The notes under the pieces are model-generated. The model had not been told where the DNA came from. It worked only from the letters and a program-made list of their open reading frames with translations, and did not search any database. Positions 49,623 through 57,930 of a stretch of DNA of 64,000 nucleotides are shown one piece after another. Each line of letters begins with the position of its first letter. Position 1 is the first letter of the stretch. The position numbers and the translations under genes were made by a program. Source of the DNA: Rhodobacterales bacterium (GTDB lineage: Bacteria; Pseudomonadota; Alphaproteobacteria; Rhodobacterales; Rhodobacteraceae); NCBI GenBank assembly GCA_003249215.1, contig QKJR01000088.1, forward strand, positions 1 to 64,000, in the 5' to 3' direction.

Positions 49623-50255
49623 TCAGCCAGGCGCCGCCTGTCCGGCGAGGGCGATTTCGAGATCGCCGTAACCGGTGAAGCGCCTCTCATAAGCGAGCCC
49701 AAGGCGCGCGGCCGCCTCGCTGGCCTTGGCCTCGAGCGCGGGGTCCTCGGTCTGGGCGAGATAAACGAGCTTCTGGTAATTGCCGAACATCGTGTGGATC
49801 AGCTCGGGGTAGCGGTCGAAGCCCATCGGGCGCCAGACGAAGGCCTCGAATTGCCGGACCAGGAAATCGGTCAGGTAAAAAGCCGCGAATTCGGTTTCCG
49901 CATGGGCCGCGAATGTGTCGTTGCCTTCAAAAAACGAATAACAATGCGGGCCTGCGACCATTTCGACGCCCAGTTCCTTGCACTTTTCCAACAATTGCCC
50001 GCCGGTGCCGCAATCGGCATAGACCACGAAGATCCGTGCGTAATCGGGGCGGTGTTTTGCGACCGCAGCCGCCACGGCAGGGGTGATCCTCTCGGGGTAG
50101 AGATGCAGATCGGCGGGCAGGCAGGTCAGCTCGAGGTGATCCCAGCCATTGCGCTCCTTGAGCGCGAGGATCTCGCGGGCGAGCGCACCGCAGGCGATCA
50201 GCAGAACCTTTCCGGCTGTGCCTTCGGGGGGGGCGCCCTCGGGTGTGGGTGTCAT
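49623..50255 (-). CDS. DUF1638 protein linked to corrinoid methyl transfer
   Basis: A 210-residue DUF1638 protein. It has LIACGALAREILALKERN, FVVYADCGTGGQLLEKCKEL and HCYSFFEGN, where conserved Cys and His residues could bind a metal or cofactor. DUF1638 genes usually sit beside cobalamin-binding methyl carriers and MttB-type methyltransferases, so a supporting role in methyl transfer is likely; the reaction is unknown. It overlaps the small membrane gene upstream by 4 bp. Confidence 0.88.
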   Translation of the reverse strand: MTPTPEGAPPEGTAGKVLLIACGALAREILALKERNGWDHLELTCLPADLHLYPERITPAVAAAVAKHRPDYARIFVVYADCGTGGQLLEKCKELGVEMVAGPHCYSFFEGNDTFAAHAETEFAAFYLTDFLVRQFEAFVWRPMGFDRYPELIHTMFGNYQKLVYLAQTEDPALEAKASEAAARLGLAYERRFTGYGDLEIALAGQAAPG

Positions 50256-50410
50256 TCGACCCGGGCCATGAGCCGCACGAGCCCCGCCGCGAGCAGCGCG
50301 CCGATCCCCAAGACCGCGAGCGGCACACCCGCCTTGGCCGCGAGCCAAAGGCTCAGCGCCGCGGTCAGCACCACCGCGAGGATCAGGATCAGGAAATGGG
50401 GCAGGGGCAT
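50252..50410 (-). CDS. Small membrane protein upstream of DUF1638
   Basis: A 52-residue ORF: MPLPHFLILILAVVLTAALS, then LWLAAKAGVPLAVLGIGALL, ending RLMARVE. It consists mostly of two hydrophobic helices. It overlaps DUF1638 by ATGA, and the same place in related genomes tends to hold a short hydrophobic protein, so it is probably real. No function is known. A weak GGAG-like sequence precedes ATG 50410. Confidence 0.65.
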   Translation of the reverse strand: MPLPHFLILILAVVLTAALSLWLAAKAGVPLAVLGIGALLAAGLVRLMARVE

Positions 50411-50451
50411 TGCGGTCCTCCGTCCTTAACTATGCCCCTCGAATTGGAAAA

Positions 50452-50484
50452 GTGAAAGCCCCGAGGTGCCCCCCGGGGCTGTTT
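50452..50484 (-). terminator. Terminator after the corrinoid-protein gene
   Basis: AGCCCCG (50457-50463) pairs with CGGGGCT (50474-50480). On the - strand it is followed by TTTCACTTTTCC. It separates the corrinoid gene from the small membrane gene and DUF1638. Confidence 0.7.
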
Positions 50485-50531
50485 CTGCGCTCGCTCCGGA
50501 TCACGAATGCCGGATCGGGCCGGATCGGGGT

Positions 50532-50561
50532 TGGCCCGATCAGATCTGGCCCGATCAGATC
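50532..50561. repeat. 15-bp tandem duplication over the corrinoid gene's stop codon
   Basis: TGGCCCGATCAGATC occurs twice in direct succession (50532-50546 and 50547-50561). The stop codon of the corrinoid gene (50555-50557 on the - strand) lies inside the second unit. A related GGATCGGGCC repeat just beyond (50513-50530) can pair with it to form a hairpin. Confidence 0.85.
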
Positions 50562-51247
50562 TGATTATGCTTGCGCGCGATCATGTCCTTGGCGGTCTGC
50601 ACCGCGATCGCGGCATCCCGGCAATAGGCATCCGCCCCGATCGCGCGTCCGAATTCCTCGTTCAGCGGCGCGCCCCCCACGAGGATCATGTAGCGCTCGC
50701 GCAGGCCCTGATCCTTGAGCGTGTCGATCACCACCTTCATATAGGGCATCGTGGTGGTGAGCAGCGCCGACATGCCGATGATATCGGCCTCTTCGCGCGC
50801 GGCCGCCTCGAGGTAATTCTCGACCGGATTGTTGATCCCGAGATCGACGACTTCGAAGCCCGCGCCCTCCATCATCATCGCGACGAGGTTCTTGCCGATG
50901 TCGTGGATGTCGCCCTTGACGGTGCCGATCACCATCTTGCCCATCCGCGGCGCGCCGGTTTCCACCAAGAGCGGCTTGAGGATCGCCATCCCGCCCTTCA
51001 TCGCATTCGCGGCCTGCAGCACCTCGGGCACGAAGAGGATGCCGTCGCGAAAATCCGCGCCGACGATCGTCATCCCGGCGACGAGGGCGCGGGTCAGCAC
51101 GTCATAGGGCGTCCAGCCGCGCGCGATCAGGATGTTGACGCCCTCCTCGATCTCCGCGCGCAGCCCGTCATAGAGGTCGTCATGCATCTGCAGGACAAGC
51201 TCTTCATCGTCGAGTTCCGAGAGGATGATGTCGTCGTCTTCGGCCAT
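50555..51247 (-). CDS. Cobalamin-binding methyl-carrier protein (MtbC/MttC-like)
   Basis: A 230-residue corrinoid protein that carries a methyl group between a substrate-specific methyltransferase and a second acceptor. The N-terminal helical cap domain covers about 10-95 and the B12-binding Rossmann domain 100-225. The key DXHXXG motif is present as GTVKGDIHDIGKNLVAMM near residue 112, with ILVGGAPLN near the end. The substrate may be betaine or a methylamine given the neighbouring DUF1638 and betaine-homocysteine methyltransferase genes. No MttB partner is in the window. Confidence 0.92.
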   Translation of the reverse strand: MAEDDDIILSELDDEELVLQMHDDLYDGLRAEIEEGVNILIARGWTPYDVLTRALVAGMTIVGADFRDGILFVPEVLQAANAMKGGMAILKPLLVETGAPRMGKMVIGTVKGDIHDIGKNLVAMMMEGAGFEVVDLGINNPVENYLEAAAREEADIIGMSALLTTTMPYMKVVIDTLKDQGLRERYMILVGGAPLNEEFGRAIGADAYCRDAAIAVQTAKDMIARKHNQI

Positions 51248-51385
51248 GGCGGGTCTCCTGAGCGGGGCGTGCGAGAATCCTTGCGGGAAAGGGGCCCAGG
51301 CGCTCGGCGATTTGCGACATGCGCCGGTCGGTCCCCGACGCGCGGCCAACCGCGGCCGCCGGCCAGGCCGAATCTCTTGGCAAAT

Positions 51386-51400
51386 GTTCTCAATTTGTTC
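51386..51400 (+). promoter_or_regulatory. SOS (LexA) box before the radical SAM gene
   Basis: GTTCTCAATTTGTTC (51386-51400) is an exact GTTC-N7-GTTC LexA box of the type seen at lexA itself. It ends 12 bp before the start codon and lies 3 bp downstream of a possible -35 (TTGGCA, 51377-51382), where bound LexA would block transcription. Confidence 0.85.
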
Positions 51401-51412
51401 TAGTTTGCCGCC

Positions 51413-52513
51413 ATGTCGATGCTGCCCCTCTCACTCCCTCCTGCCGATCCCGCGAAGCGCCTGCGCGCGCGGGGTGCCGCCCATGCGCCCAAGGGCCGGT
51501 TCGAACCCTATGAGCGGCTCTGGGAGCCCGACGGCTGGGAGCAGGAGGGCGAGGCTGAGGCGCCCGTGCGCACCGAGATCACGGTGGAGCAACCGCGCAG
51601 CATCCTGACGCGCAACGACAGCCCCGACCTCGCCTTCGACCGCTCGGTGAACCCCTATCGCGGCTGCGAACACGGCTGCATCTATTGTTTCGCGCGGCCC
51701 ACGCATGGCTATCTCGGGCTCTCCTCGGGGATCGACTTCGAGACCAAGATCGTGGCGAAACCCTCGGCGCCCGAACTGCTCGCGCGGGAACTCTCGCGGC
51801 GCGGCTACATGCCCGCCCCCCTCGCCATCGGCACCGCGACCGATCCCTATCAGCCGGCGGAGGCGAAACTGGGGATCATGCGGGGGCTGTTGCAGGTGCT
51901 GAGCGATTTCAATCACCCCGTCGCCATCGTGACGCGCGGCGCGGGCGTGCTGCGGGATCTTGACTTGCTGTCGGATATGGCGGGGCGCGGCCTCGTGCAT
52001 CTGGGGGTCAGCGTGACGACGCTCGACGCCGAGCTCGCCCGCAAGATGGAGCCGCGTGCGCCCGCACCTGACACGCGCCTGCGGATGATCCGCGAGGCGG
52101 CGCGGGCGGGCATTCCGGTACGGGTGATGGCCGCGCCGATGATCCCCGGTCTCACCGATCACGCACTCGAGGCGATCCTGACCGAGGCGCGGCGCGCGGG
52201 GGCGCGCGCGGCCTCGATGATCCCGCTGCGGCTCCCGCATGAGGTGGCCGATCTCTTCGCCGACTGGCTGCAGCGGCATTACCCGGCGCGGGCCGAGCGT
52301 GTGCTGAATGCGGTCGCGGCCTTTCGCGGCGGGCGGCTCAACGATCCGCGCTTCGGCAGCCGGATGCAGGGCGAGGGCACCGAGGCCGATCTGCTCGCGC
52401 AGCGCTTCGCGCTCTCGTGTCGGCGGCTGGGCCTCGATCGCGGGCTGCCCGAGCTCGACTGTAGCCGCTTCGCGCCGCCGCCCCGGCCGGGGGATCAGCT
52501 GGAGCTGTTCTGA
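51413..52513 (+). CDS. PA0069-family radical SAM protein (SplB-like)
   Basis: A 366-residue radical SAM protein. The 4Fe-4S motif CEHGCIYC is near residue 85, just after SVNPYRG, followed by ARPTHGYLGLSSGIDFETKI and TDPYQPAEAKLGIMRGLL. It belongs to the group related to spore photoproduct lyase (COG1533), annotated as DNA repair photolyase-like, but its reaction is unproven. An exact LexA box sits just upstream, so here the gene is probably induced by DNA damage, which supports a repair role. It is on the opposite strand to the methyl-transfer genes around it. Confidence 0.92.
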   Translation: MSMLPLSLPPADPAKRLRARGAAHAPKGRFEPYERLWEPDGWEQEGEAEAPVRTEITVEQPRSILTRNDSPDLAFDRSVNPYRGCEHGCIYCFARPTHGYLGLSSGIDFETKIVAKPSAPELLARELSRRGYMPAPLAIGTATDPYQPAEAKLGIMRGLLQVLSDFNHPVAIVTRGAGVLRDLDLLSDMAGRGLVHLGVSVTTLDAELARKMEPRAPAPDTRLRMIREAARAGIPVRVMAAPMIPGLTDHALEAILTEARRAGARAASMIPLRLPHEVADLFADWLQRHYPARAERVLNAVAAFRGGRLNDPRFGSRMQGEGTEADLLAQRFALSCRRLGLDRGLPELDCSRFAPPPRPGDQLELF

Positions 52514-52518
52514 CATTT

Positions 52519-52585
52519 TTGAGTATTTGGACCAAGGAAAAGGAGAGGCGCCGGTTTGCGCTTTTTCTTGGCTCAAATACTCAAA
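52519..52585. repeat. Dispersed inverted repeat, family B (copy B2)
   Basis: TTTGAGTATTTGGACCAAGG followed by AAAAG (52519-52543) mirrors CTTTTTCTTGGCTCAAATAC followed by TCAAA (52561-52585). It lies between the convergent radical SAM and methyltransferase genes and could end both transcripts. Confidence 0.85.
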
Positions 52586-52597
52586 CCGAACCTCGGA

Positions 52598-53608
52598 TCA
52601 CCCGCGCCGCCGGCCGCGGCGTTCGCGCGCGGGGCCTTCGTCGCCGGTGCCGTCCGAGGCCGAGGAGAAGCCGCCAAGCCGGGCCGAGACATCCTCGAGC
52701 GTGGGCCGGGGCCCGCGCGGGCGGGTCTCGAGCGCGGCGCGCATCGCGCGCAGATGCTCGGGCATCGTGCCGCAGCAGCCGCCGATGATCGTGGCGCCCG
52801 CGTCGCGCGCGAGGCAGGCGTAATCGCCCATCAGCGCGGGCGTGCCGTCGTAATGGATATGGCCGTCGTAATATTTCGGGATCCCGGCATTGCCCTTGGC
52901 GATGATCGGCCGCTCGGTCCCGGAGGCGGTGAAGCCGAGGATCGTGCGCATCAGATCGGCCGCACCGACCCCGCAATTCGCGCCAAAGGCGAGCGGCGGA
53001 TTGGGCAGCGTCTCGACCAGCGCCGCGAGCTGCGCCGAGGTCACGCCCATCATCGTGCGCCCGGCCGTGTCGAAGCTCATCGTGCCGCACCAATCCATCC
53101 CGGCAAGCGCCGCGGCCTCGGCGGCAGCGGCGAATTCCTCGATGGCCGAGATCGTCTCGACCCAGAGCACGTCGGCGCCGCCTTCCTTCAGGCCCTCGGC
53201 CTGTTCGTGGAACATCTCGACCGCGAGCGCATGGGTGAGCGTGCCCATCGGCGCGAAGATCTCGCCGGTAGGGCCCATCGAGCCGCAGACCGCCACCTCG
53301 CGCCCGGCCTTTTCGGCCACCTCGCGGCCGATCTCGGCGGCGAGTCGGTTGAGCTCGCGCACGCGTCCCTGTGCCGCGTGGAGTTTGAGCCGCGAGGCAT
53401 TGGCGCCGAAGGAATTGGTCAGAAAGAGGTCCGATCCGGCCTCGACCGCGCCGCGATAGAGCGTGGCGATCCGGTCGGGGTGATTGGCGTTCCACAGCTC
53501 GGGCGGTTCGCCCGCGCTCAGCCCCATGTTGAACAGGTTGGTGCCAGTCGCGCCATCGGCCAGAAGCCAGTCGCGGGCGCCCAGCAGGCGGTTCAGGGCA
53601 TGGGTCAT
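52598..53608 (-). CDS. Betaine-homocysteine S-methyltransferase-like protein
   Basis: A 336-residue zinc-dependent homocysteine methyltransferase (MetH N-terminal/BHMT fold). LLADGATGTNLFNMGL is near residue 15. Zinc ligands are visible as GANCGVG and GGCCGTMPEH, and SNSFGAN-like LTNSFGANASRLKLHA is present. It probably makes methionine from homocysteine with betaine as donor, as in roseobacters. The C-terminal tail is rich in Arg and Gly. ATG 53608 (MTHALNRLLGARDWLLADGA) is preferred over a longer frame. Together with the corrinoid and DUF1638 genes it makes a methyl-transfer neighbourhood. Confidence 0.88.
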   Translation of the reverse strand: MTHALNRLLGARDWLLADGATGTNLFNMGLSAGEPPELWNANHPDRIATLYRGAVEAGSDLFLTNSFGANASRLKLHAAQGRVRELNRLAAEIGREVAEKAGREVAVCGSMGPTGEIFAPMGTLTHALAVEMFHEQAEGLKEGGADVLWVETISAIEEFAAAAEAAALAGMDWCGTMSFDTAGRTMMGVTSAQLAALVETLPNPPLAFGANCGVGAADLMRTILGFTASGTERPIIAKGNAGIPKYYDGHIHYDGTPALMGDYACLARDAGATIIGGCCGTMPEHLRAMRAALETRPRGPRPTLEDVSARLGGFSSASDGTGDEGPARERRGRRRG

Positions 53609-53681
53609 GGCGGGGCCTTTCGCTGCAAACCGGATGAACCCGGACGCGCCCCTCCTGCCACGCGACGGGGGATTCGGCAAT

Positions 53682-55847
53682 TCACGCGGCGCGGCGAAGC
53701 GTCTCTGCCAGCGGTGTGGCAGGTGTCGACGTTGTGAGGTCTGGCGCCACGCTTACGGAGGGGGCGGGGGGCAGGGCGGCGGGGCGATGGATCGCCCGGG
53801 CGAGCCGCAAGGCCGCGAGGGCGAGCCCCGCGCGCCCCGGCGTCGCGAGATAGAGCGTTCGGCTGCGCGGGGCGAAACCGTCCTTGAACTGCGCCAGTCC
53901 ACGCGCCCCGGCATTGCGCCCGGCGAAGCGCCAGAGCCGCGCGGCCGGGCCACGCAGGTGGTCGGGGTCTGGTGGCAGAGCCGCGAGCGAAAGGCGCGCG
54001 GCCCCCTCCGCGCGGGCAGCCTCGAGCGCGGCGAGGATCAGCGCCTGCATCGTGCCGTCGGGCGCTGCGGGGCCCGGGCGCATCAGGTCGAGCACCCATT
54101 CGGGGCCTGCGGCGTGAAAGCTTGCGAAGCCGACGATCTGGCCCGCGTGCTGTGCCGCGAAGACGCGTTGCGTGGTGAGATAGGCGGGCGCGAAGCGGCC
54201 CATCGAGAAGCCGCGTTCGCCGCCGCGGGCCGTGCTCCAGTCGGTGTTGAGGCGGGCGAGCTCGGCCAGCGGCAGGGCGTCGGGGGGCAGCGCGGCGACC
54301 GTGACCCCGACCTTGGCCGCCTTGCGCAGCTTGCGGCGCAGCCCGGCGCGGGTCGGCGTGTCGAGGGTGAAGTCGTCCAGATCGAGCCAGAGCTCACGCC
54401 CCACGGGCGCCACCTGCCAGCCCGCGGTGCGGGCAAGGGCCGCGCTGCGCGCGCCGATCTTGTAGAGGCAGGGGGTGCGATGCTCCGCCCTTGCGCGGGC
54501 GCCGAGCGTGGCGATCAGGCCGGGGGTGGCGCGGGCGGGGCCGAACGGGTCGAGCAGCGCCGCCATAAGCCCGGGCGCCCGGCCGATCAGCCATCCGGCA
54601 CCGGTTCCCGGATCGAAGAGAAGCCCGTGTTCGCCCTGCGCATGCAGGCCGATCTCGGCGGGGTGGCCGGCTTCGCGTGCGGCATCGAGTGCCCAGAGCA
54701 CGGGGGTGGGCAGGGGGACGTCCGGGGCCAGAAACGCGGCCCGGAGGGGGCGCGGGGCGGGCAGGGCGATCCGCGCGGCGCGCGGGCGGGCGCCAAGAAC
54801 GAGCGCCACGGCGAGCGCCGCGGGCAGGCCGTAATAAGCCACCCGCCAGGCAAGCACGGCGGCCAGCAGCGGCGCCTGATCGAGCCCGGGCAGCAGCAGA
54901 AGGAGAACCATTTCGAAGGGGCCGACGCCGCCCGGCGTGCCCGAGACAAAACCCGCCCCGAGCGCGAGCAGGAAGGCGGGATAGAGCGCGGCAAGGGGCA
55001 CGACGCTGCCCGCCGGCAGCAGCGCCCAGAGCGCGAGCGCGGCGAAGGCCGTGTCGAGCGCGGCGAGCCCGAGGATCTGCGCCATGACGGGGGGCGCGGG
55101 CAGGCGCAGGCCGAGCGGGCCGATCCTGAGGCTGGGGCGCGCGAGGGCGAGGAGCGCCAGCGCCCCGCCCGTGGCAAGCGCGAGCCCGGCGAGCCCCTGC
55201 ACCGTGGCCGCCGGCAGGCCGCGCAGCGCGACCGGCGCGACCAGCAGGGCGCCCGCGGCCAGCACCGCCCAGGCCGCAAGAAAGCTCGCCGCCACCGCGG
55301 CCGTCACTTTCGAGGCTTCGACGAGGCTCAGGCCGGGCAGCATCCGCCAGCGCACCAGCGCCCCCGAGACGAGGCCGAAGCCGAGCACCTGCGAGAGCGC
55401 GATCGCGCTCCATCCGGCGCGGCGGGCGGGGGCGGGGGCGATGCCGGTGCCGATCATCCGGTGCACCAGCGCGTCATAGCGGGCGAGGGCTGCGAAGCTG
55501 AGCGCGGTGGCGCCGAGCGCGAGCGCCCATTGCAACACCGAAACCGTGGCGAGGGCGGCCTTGATCGCAGCGACATCGAGGGCGGCGATCCGCTCGCGCG
55601 CCACGACCACGAGCCCGATCAGCAGCACCAGAACGACCCCCTGCCGCAGCAGCGCGCGACGCCAGCCCGGCAGCGCGCGCGGCGCAGAGGCGCCGTCGCT
55701 GGCCCCGTCACCAGTGGCGCCGCCCTCGGGGGCATATCCCGGCATCACGCCCGCTTCGGATCGGGTGCCGATCCGTTCCTGGCGTCGCGCCAGGCCTCTT
55801 GCCGCCGTGTTGTTGGCCGCTCGCCCGATTGTCTGTCGCATCGTCAT
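53682..55847 (-). CDS. MprF-like bifunctional membrane flippase/aminoacyl-phospholipid synthase
   Basis: A 721-residue protein of the phosphatidylglycerol lysyltransferase type. The N-terminal half (about 50-370) has many membrane helices of the LPG-flippase type; its GTPGGVGPFEMVLLLLLPGL block is near the middle. The C-terminal half (about 390-690) is a DUF2156/GNAT-like transferase domain (LDDFTLDTPTRAGLRRKLRK, RGGERGFSMGRFAPAYL, VLDLMRPG). It may add an amino acid to a membrane lipid and flip the product. ATG 55847 lies behind GGAGAGGGG; an upstream in-frame ATG at 55889 is less likely. The lipid and amino acid are unknown. Confidence 0.85.
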   Translation of the reverse strand: MTMRQTIGRAANNTAARGLARRQERIGTRSEAGVMPGYAPEGGATGDGASDGASAPRALPGWRRALLRQGVVLVLLIGLVVVARERIAALDVAAIKAALATVSVLQWALALGATALSFAALARYDALVHRMIGTGIAPAPARRAGWSAIALSQVLGFGLVSGALVRWRMLPGLSLVEASKVTAAVAASFLAAWAVLAAGALLVAPVALRGLPAATVQGLAGLALATGGALALLALARPSLRIGPLGLRLPAPPVMAQILGLAALDTAFAALALWALLPAGSVVPLAALYPAFLLALGAGFVSGTPGGVGPFEMVLLLLLPGLDQAPLLAAVLAWRVAYYGLPAALAVALVLGARPRAARIALPAPRPLRAAFLAPDVPLPTPVLWALDAAREAGHPAEIGLHAQGEHGLLFDPGTGAGWLIGRAPGLMAALLDPFGPARATPGLIATLGARARAEHRTPCLYKIGARSAALARTAGWQVAPVGRELWLDLDDFTLDTPTRAGLRRKLRKAAKVGVTVAALPPDALPLAELARLNTDWSTARGGERGFSMGRFAPAYLTTQRVFAAQHAGQIVGFASFHAAGPEWVLDLMRPGPAAPDGTMQALILAALEAARAEGAARLSLAALPPDPDHLRGPAARLWRFAGRNAGARGLAQFKDGFAPRSRTLYLATPGRAGLALAALRLARAIHRPAALPPAPSVSVAPDLTTSTPATPLAETLRRAA

Positions 55848-55984
55848 CCCCTCTCCACCGGGGCACGACCATAGCGCGACGGGGTTCACGAGGGTTTAAT
55901 GCGGACAGGTATTCGCAGTCAGGCTTAAGCGCGCGTTAGGTTTTGCGGCGCCTTTGGGGCGGGGCCGAACTGCTGGGGCGAGAA

Positions 55985-56021
55985 CGGAAAACCCCGCCCT
56001 GCGGAGCAGCGGGGCGGGGCA
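55985..56021 (-). terminator. Terminator of the DUF1476 gene
   Basis: CCCCGCCC (55992-55999) with CTGC pairs to GCAG and GGGCGGGG (56006-56019), with a GGA loop and one bulged base. On the - strand it is followed by GGTTTTCC. It lies about 100 bp after the DUF1476 stop codon. Confidence 0.75.
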
Positions 56022-56122
56022 TCGGGTGTCCGCCGGGCCTAGGCCGCGGCAAAATCTCTCTGGTTGCGGCGCGCGGCCGCTTCGGGTCACCCGGGACGAC
56101 CCGGGCCGCTGTCGCGCCCGGA

Positions 56123-56437
56123 TCAGCCGGCGGCGATCTGGCGCTTCGCCTCGATCAGCAGCTCGCCCATCTTGGCGCGAACCGTCGCCTCGTCGGCCTT
56201 GCCGGCGAGATCGGCGGAGACTTTCTGCACGACATCATCGCAGCCCGCTTCCTTGAAGTCTGCGATGATCACGTCGGCCACATAGGCGTCCAGTTCGGGG
56301 CCGCTCTTGCCGAGGAGCGCGCCGGCCCATTGTGCCATCAGCTTGGCGCAGCGTGCAGACACCTTGAAGTCATCGGCGGCATCGCGGACGAATTTGGCCT
56401 CGAACGCACGCTCGCGGTCGTTGAAGGTGGTGGTCAT
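56123..56437 (-). CDS. ATPase inhibitor zeta subunit (DUF1476)
   Basis: A 104-residue protein of the DUF1476 family, known in Paracoccus denitrificans as the zeta subunit that binds and inhibits the F1Fo ATP synthase, stopping ATP hydrolysis. It starts MTTTFNDRERAFEAKFVRD, contains the typical inhibitory N-terminal helix and the four-helix core (KVSARCAKLMAQWAGALLG, VADVIIADFKEAGCDDVVQK). ATG 56437 behind CGGGAGGGG is clear; the longer frame upstream is out of family. Confidence 0.93.
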   Translation of the reverse strand: MTTTFNDRERAFEAKFVRDAADDFKVSARCAKLMAQWAGALLGKSGPELDAYVADVIIADFKEAGCDDVVQKVSADLAGKADEATVRAKMGELLIEAKRQIAAG

Positions 56438-56859
56438 TTTCCCCTCCCGTTCGGGTTGCTCCGTTAACTTCATATGGCGCGCCAAAGGGGGTAGAGCAAG
56501 AGCGGAATGCACGAAACCGTGAGGTGCTGCGGTGCGGCGGGCGAAATGCCGCGCCAATCGGGGCGAAGGGCCCGGAAATGCTGCATAAATTGCTGCACTG
56601 CGGCATTGCGAAGAGGGGGCCGTCGGGGCGGAGGCGCGCCGGGGACGCCCAGAAGACGGGCGTTCGGATATTGGTCTGCGCCGGTGCGGGTGGCACCTTT
56701 GGCGGTTGAGAATTCACGGCCCTGTCACATGCCCTTTGCCTTGCGGCGGCGCGAGCCTTGTCCTATTAGGGCCGCAAGGGGTATCGCCTGCGTTGCAGGG
56801 CCGGACCCAATGCCGGTTCCGGCCGGGCAGTTCACAGCTTCACCAGATCGGGAGAGCCC
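56438..56859. other. 422-bp region between DUF1476 and purC
   Basis: No credible gene. It holds divergent promoters for DUF1476 (- strand) and purC (+ strand), the latter given separately. A direct repeat TGCTGCA-N5-TGCTGCA lies at 56579-56597, and AATGCCGC (56545-56552) is mirrored by GCGGCATT (56600-56607). Confidence 0.6.
56741..56769 (+). promoter_or_regulatory. Candidate purC promoter
   Basis: TTGCGG (56741-56746) and TATTAG (56764-56769) are 17 bp apart, about 90 bp upstream of purC. I do not see a PurR-type box. Confidence 0.5.
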
Positions 56860-57621
56860 ATGGCACCGCGTCGCAAGAAGATTTACGAAGGCAAGGCGAA
56901 GATCCTCTATGAAGGCCCCGAGCCCGGCACCCTCGTGCAGTATTTCAAGGATGACGCGACCGCCTTCAACGCGCAGAAGAAGGCGACGATCGACGGCAAG
57001 GGCGTGCTGAACAACCGCCTGTCCGAGTATTTCATGACGGGCCTCACGAATATCGGCATTCCGAACCATTTCATCCGCCGCCTGAACATGCGCGAGCAGC
57101 TGATCCGTCAGGTCGAGATCGTGCCGCTCGAGGTGATCGTGCGCAACTTCGCCGCCGGTTCGATCGCGAAACGTCTGGGCATGGAAGAGGGCACGGCCCT
57201 GCCGCGCCCGATCGTGGAATACAGCTACAAGAACGACGCGCTCGGCGATCCGCTGGTGCCCGAGGAATACATCATTGCCTTCGGCTGGGCCAATCAGCAG
57301 GACCTCGACGATATCGTGAGCCTCGCGCTGCGGGTGAACGATTTCCTCTCGGGTGTGTTCTTCGGCGTCGGCATCAAGCTCGTCGATTTCAAGATCGAGA
57401 TCGGCCGGGTCTGGGATGGCGATTTCATGCGCCTGATCGTGGCCGATGAGATCAGCCCCGACAGCTGCCGTCTGTGGGACATCAAGACCGGCGCGCATCT
57501 CGACAAGGACGTGTTCCGCCGCGATCTGGGCAGCCTGACCGATGCCTATACCGAGGTTGCGCGGCGTCTGGGTGTGCTGCCCGCCAATGCGACCAACATC
57601 AAGCCGACGCTGATCAACTGA
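56860..57621 (+). CDS. purC: Phosphoribosylaminoimidazole-succinocarboxamide synthase
   Basis: Joins CAIR and aspartate to make SAICAR in purine synthesis. The 253-residue protein begins [20 protein letters not shown] with the ATP-binding N-terminus, then [36 protein letters not shown] and [20 protein letters not shown]. It lies 11 bp before purS in a pur operon. Confidence 0.97.
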   Translation: MAPRRKKIYEGKAKILYEGPEPGTLVQYFKDDATAFNAQKKATIDGKGVLNNRLSEYFMTGLTNIGIPNHFIRRLNMREQLIRQVEIVPLEVIVRNFAAGSIAKRLGMEEGTALPRPIVEYSYKNDALGDPLVPEEYIIAFGWANQQDLDDIVSLALRVNDFLSGVFFGVGIKLVDFKIEIGRVWDGDFMRLIVADEISPDSCRLWDIKTGAHLDKDVFRRDLGSLTDAYTEVARRLGVLPANATNIKPTLIN

Positions 57622-57632
57622 GGAGAGGCCCG

Positions 57633-57872
57633 ATGAAAGCCCGCGTTCATGTCATGCTCAAGGACGGCGTTCTCGACCCTCAGGGCGAGGCGGTGCGGTC
57701 CGCGCTCGGCCATCTGGGCTTTTCCGGCGTCGAAGGCGTGCGGCAGGGCAAGGTGATCGAGCTCGATCTGACGGCGACCGACAAGGCCGCCGCCGAGACC
57801 GAGGTCAAGGCCATGTGCGAGAAGCTGCTCGCCAATACCGTGATCGAGAAATACACGATCGAGATCGCCTGA
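57633..57872 (+). CDS. purS: FGAM synthetase subunit PurS
   Basis: A 79-residue small subunit of the phosphoribosylformylglycinamidine synthase complex, which links PurQ and PurL. It starts MKARVHVMLKDGVLDPQGEA and has VEGVRQGKVIELDL and ANTVIEKYTIEIA as expected. GGAGAGG precedes the ATG. Confidence 0.96.
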   Translation: MKARVHVMLKDGVLDPQGEAVRSALGHLGFSGVEGVRQGKVIELDLTATDKAAAETEVKAMCEKLLANTVIEKYTIEIA

Positions 57873-57884
57873 GGGGAACAAGGC

Positions 57885-57930
57885 CGGGGGCCAGCCCCCG
57901 GACCCCCGGGATATTTGGACACTGTTGAGA
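57885..57930. repeat. Dispersed repeat family A, single arm (copy A6) between purS and purQ
   Basis: GGGGGCCAGCCCCC hairpin followed by CCCCGGGATATTTGGACACT and GTTGAG. Only the left half of the family A element is present. It stands between purS and purQ, inside the purine operon. Confidence 0.75.
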
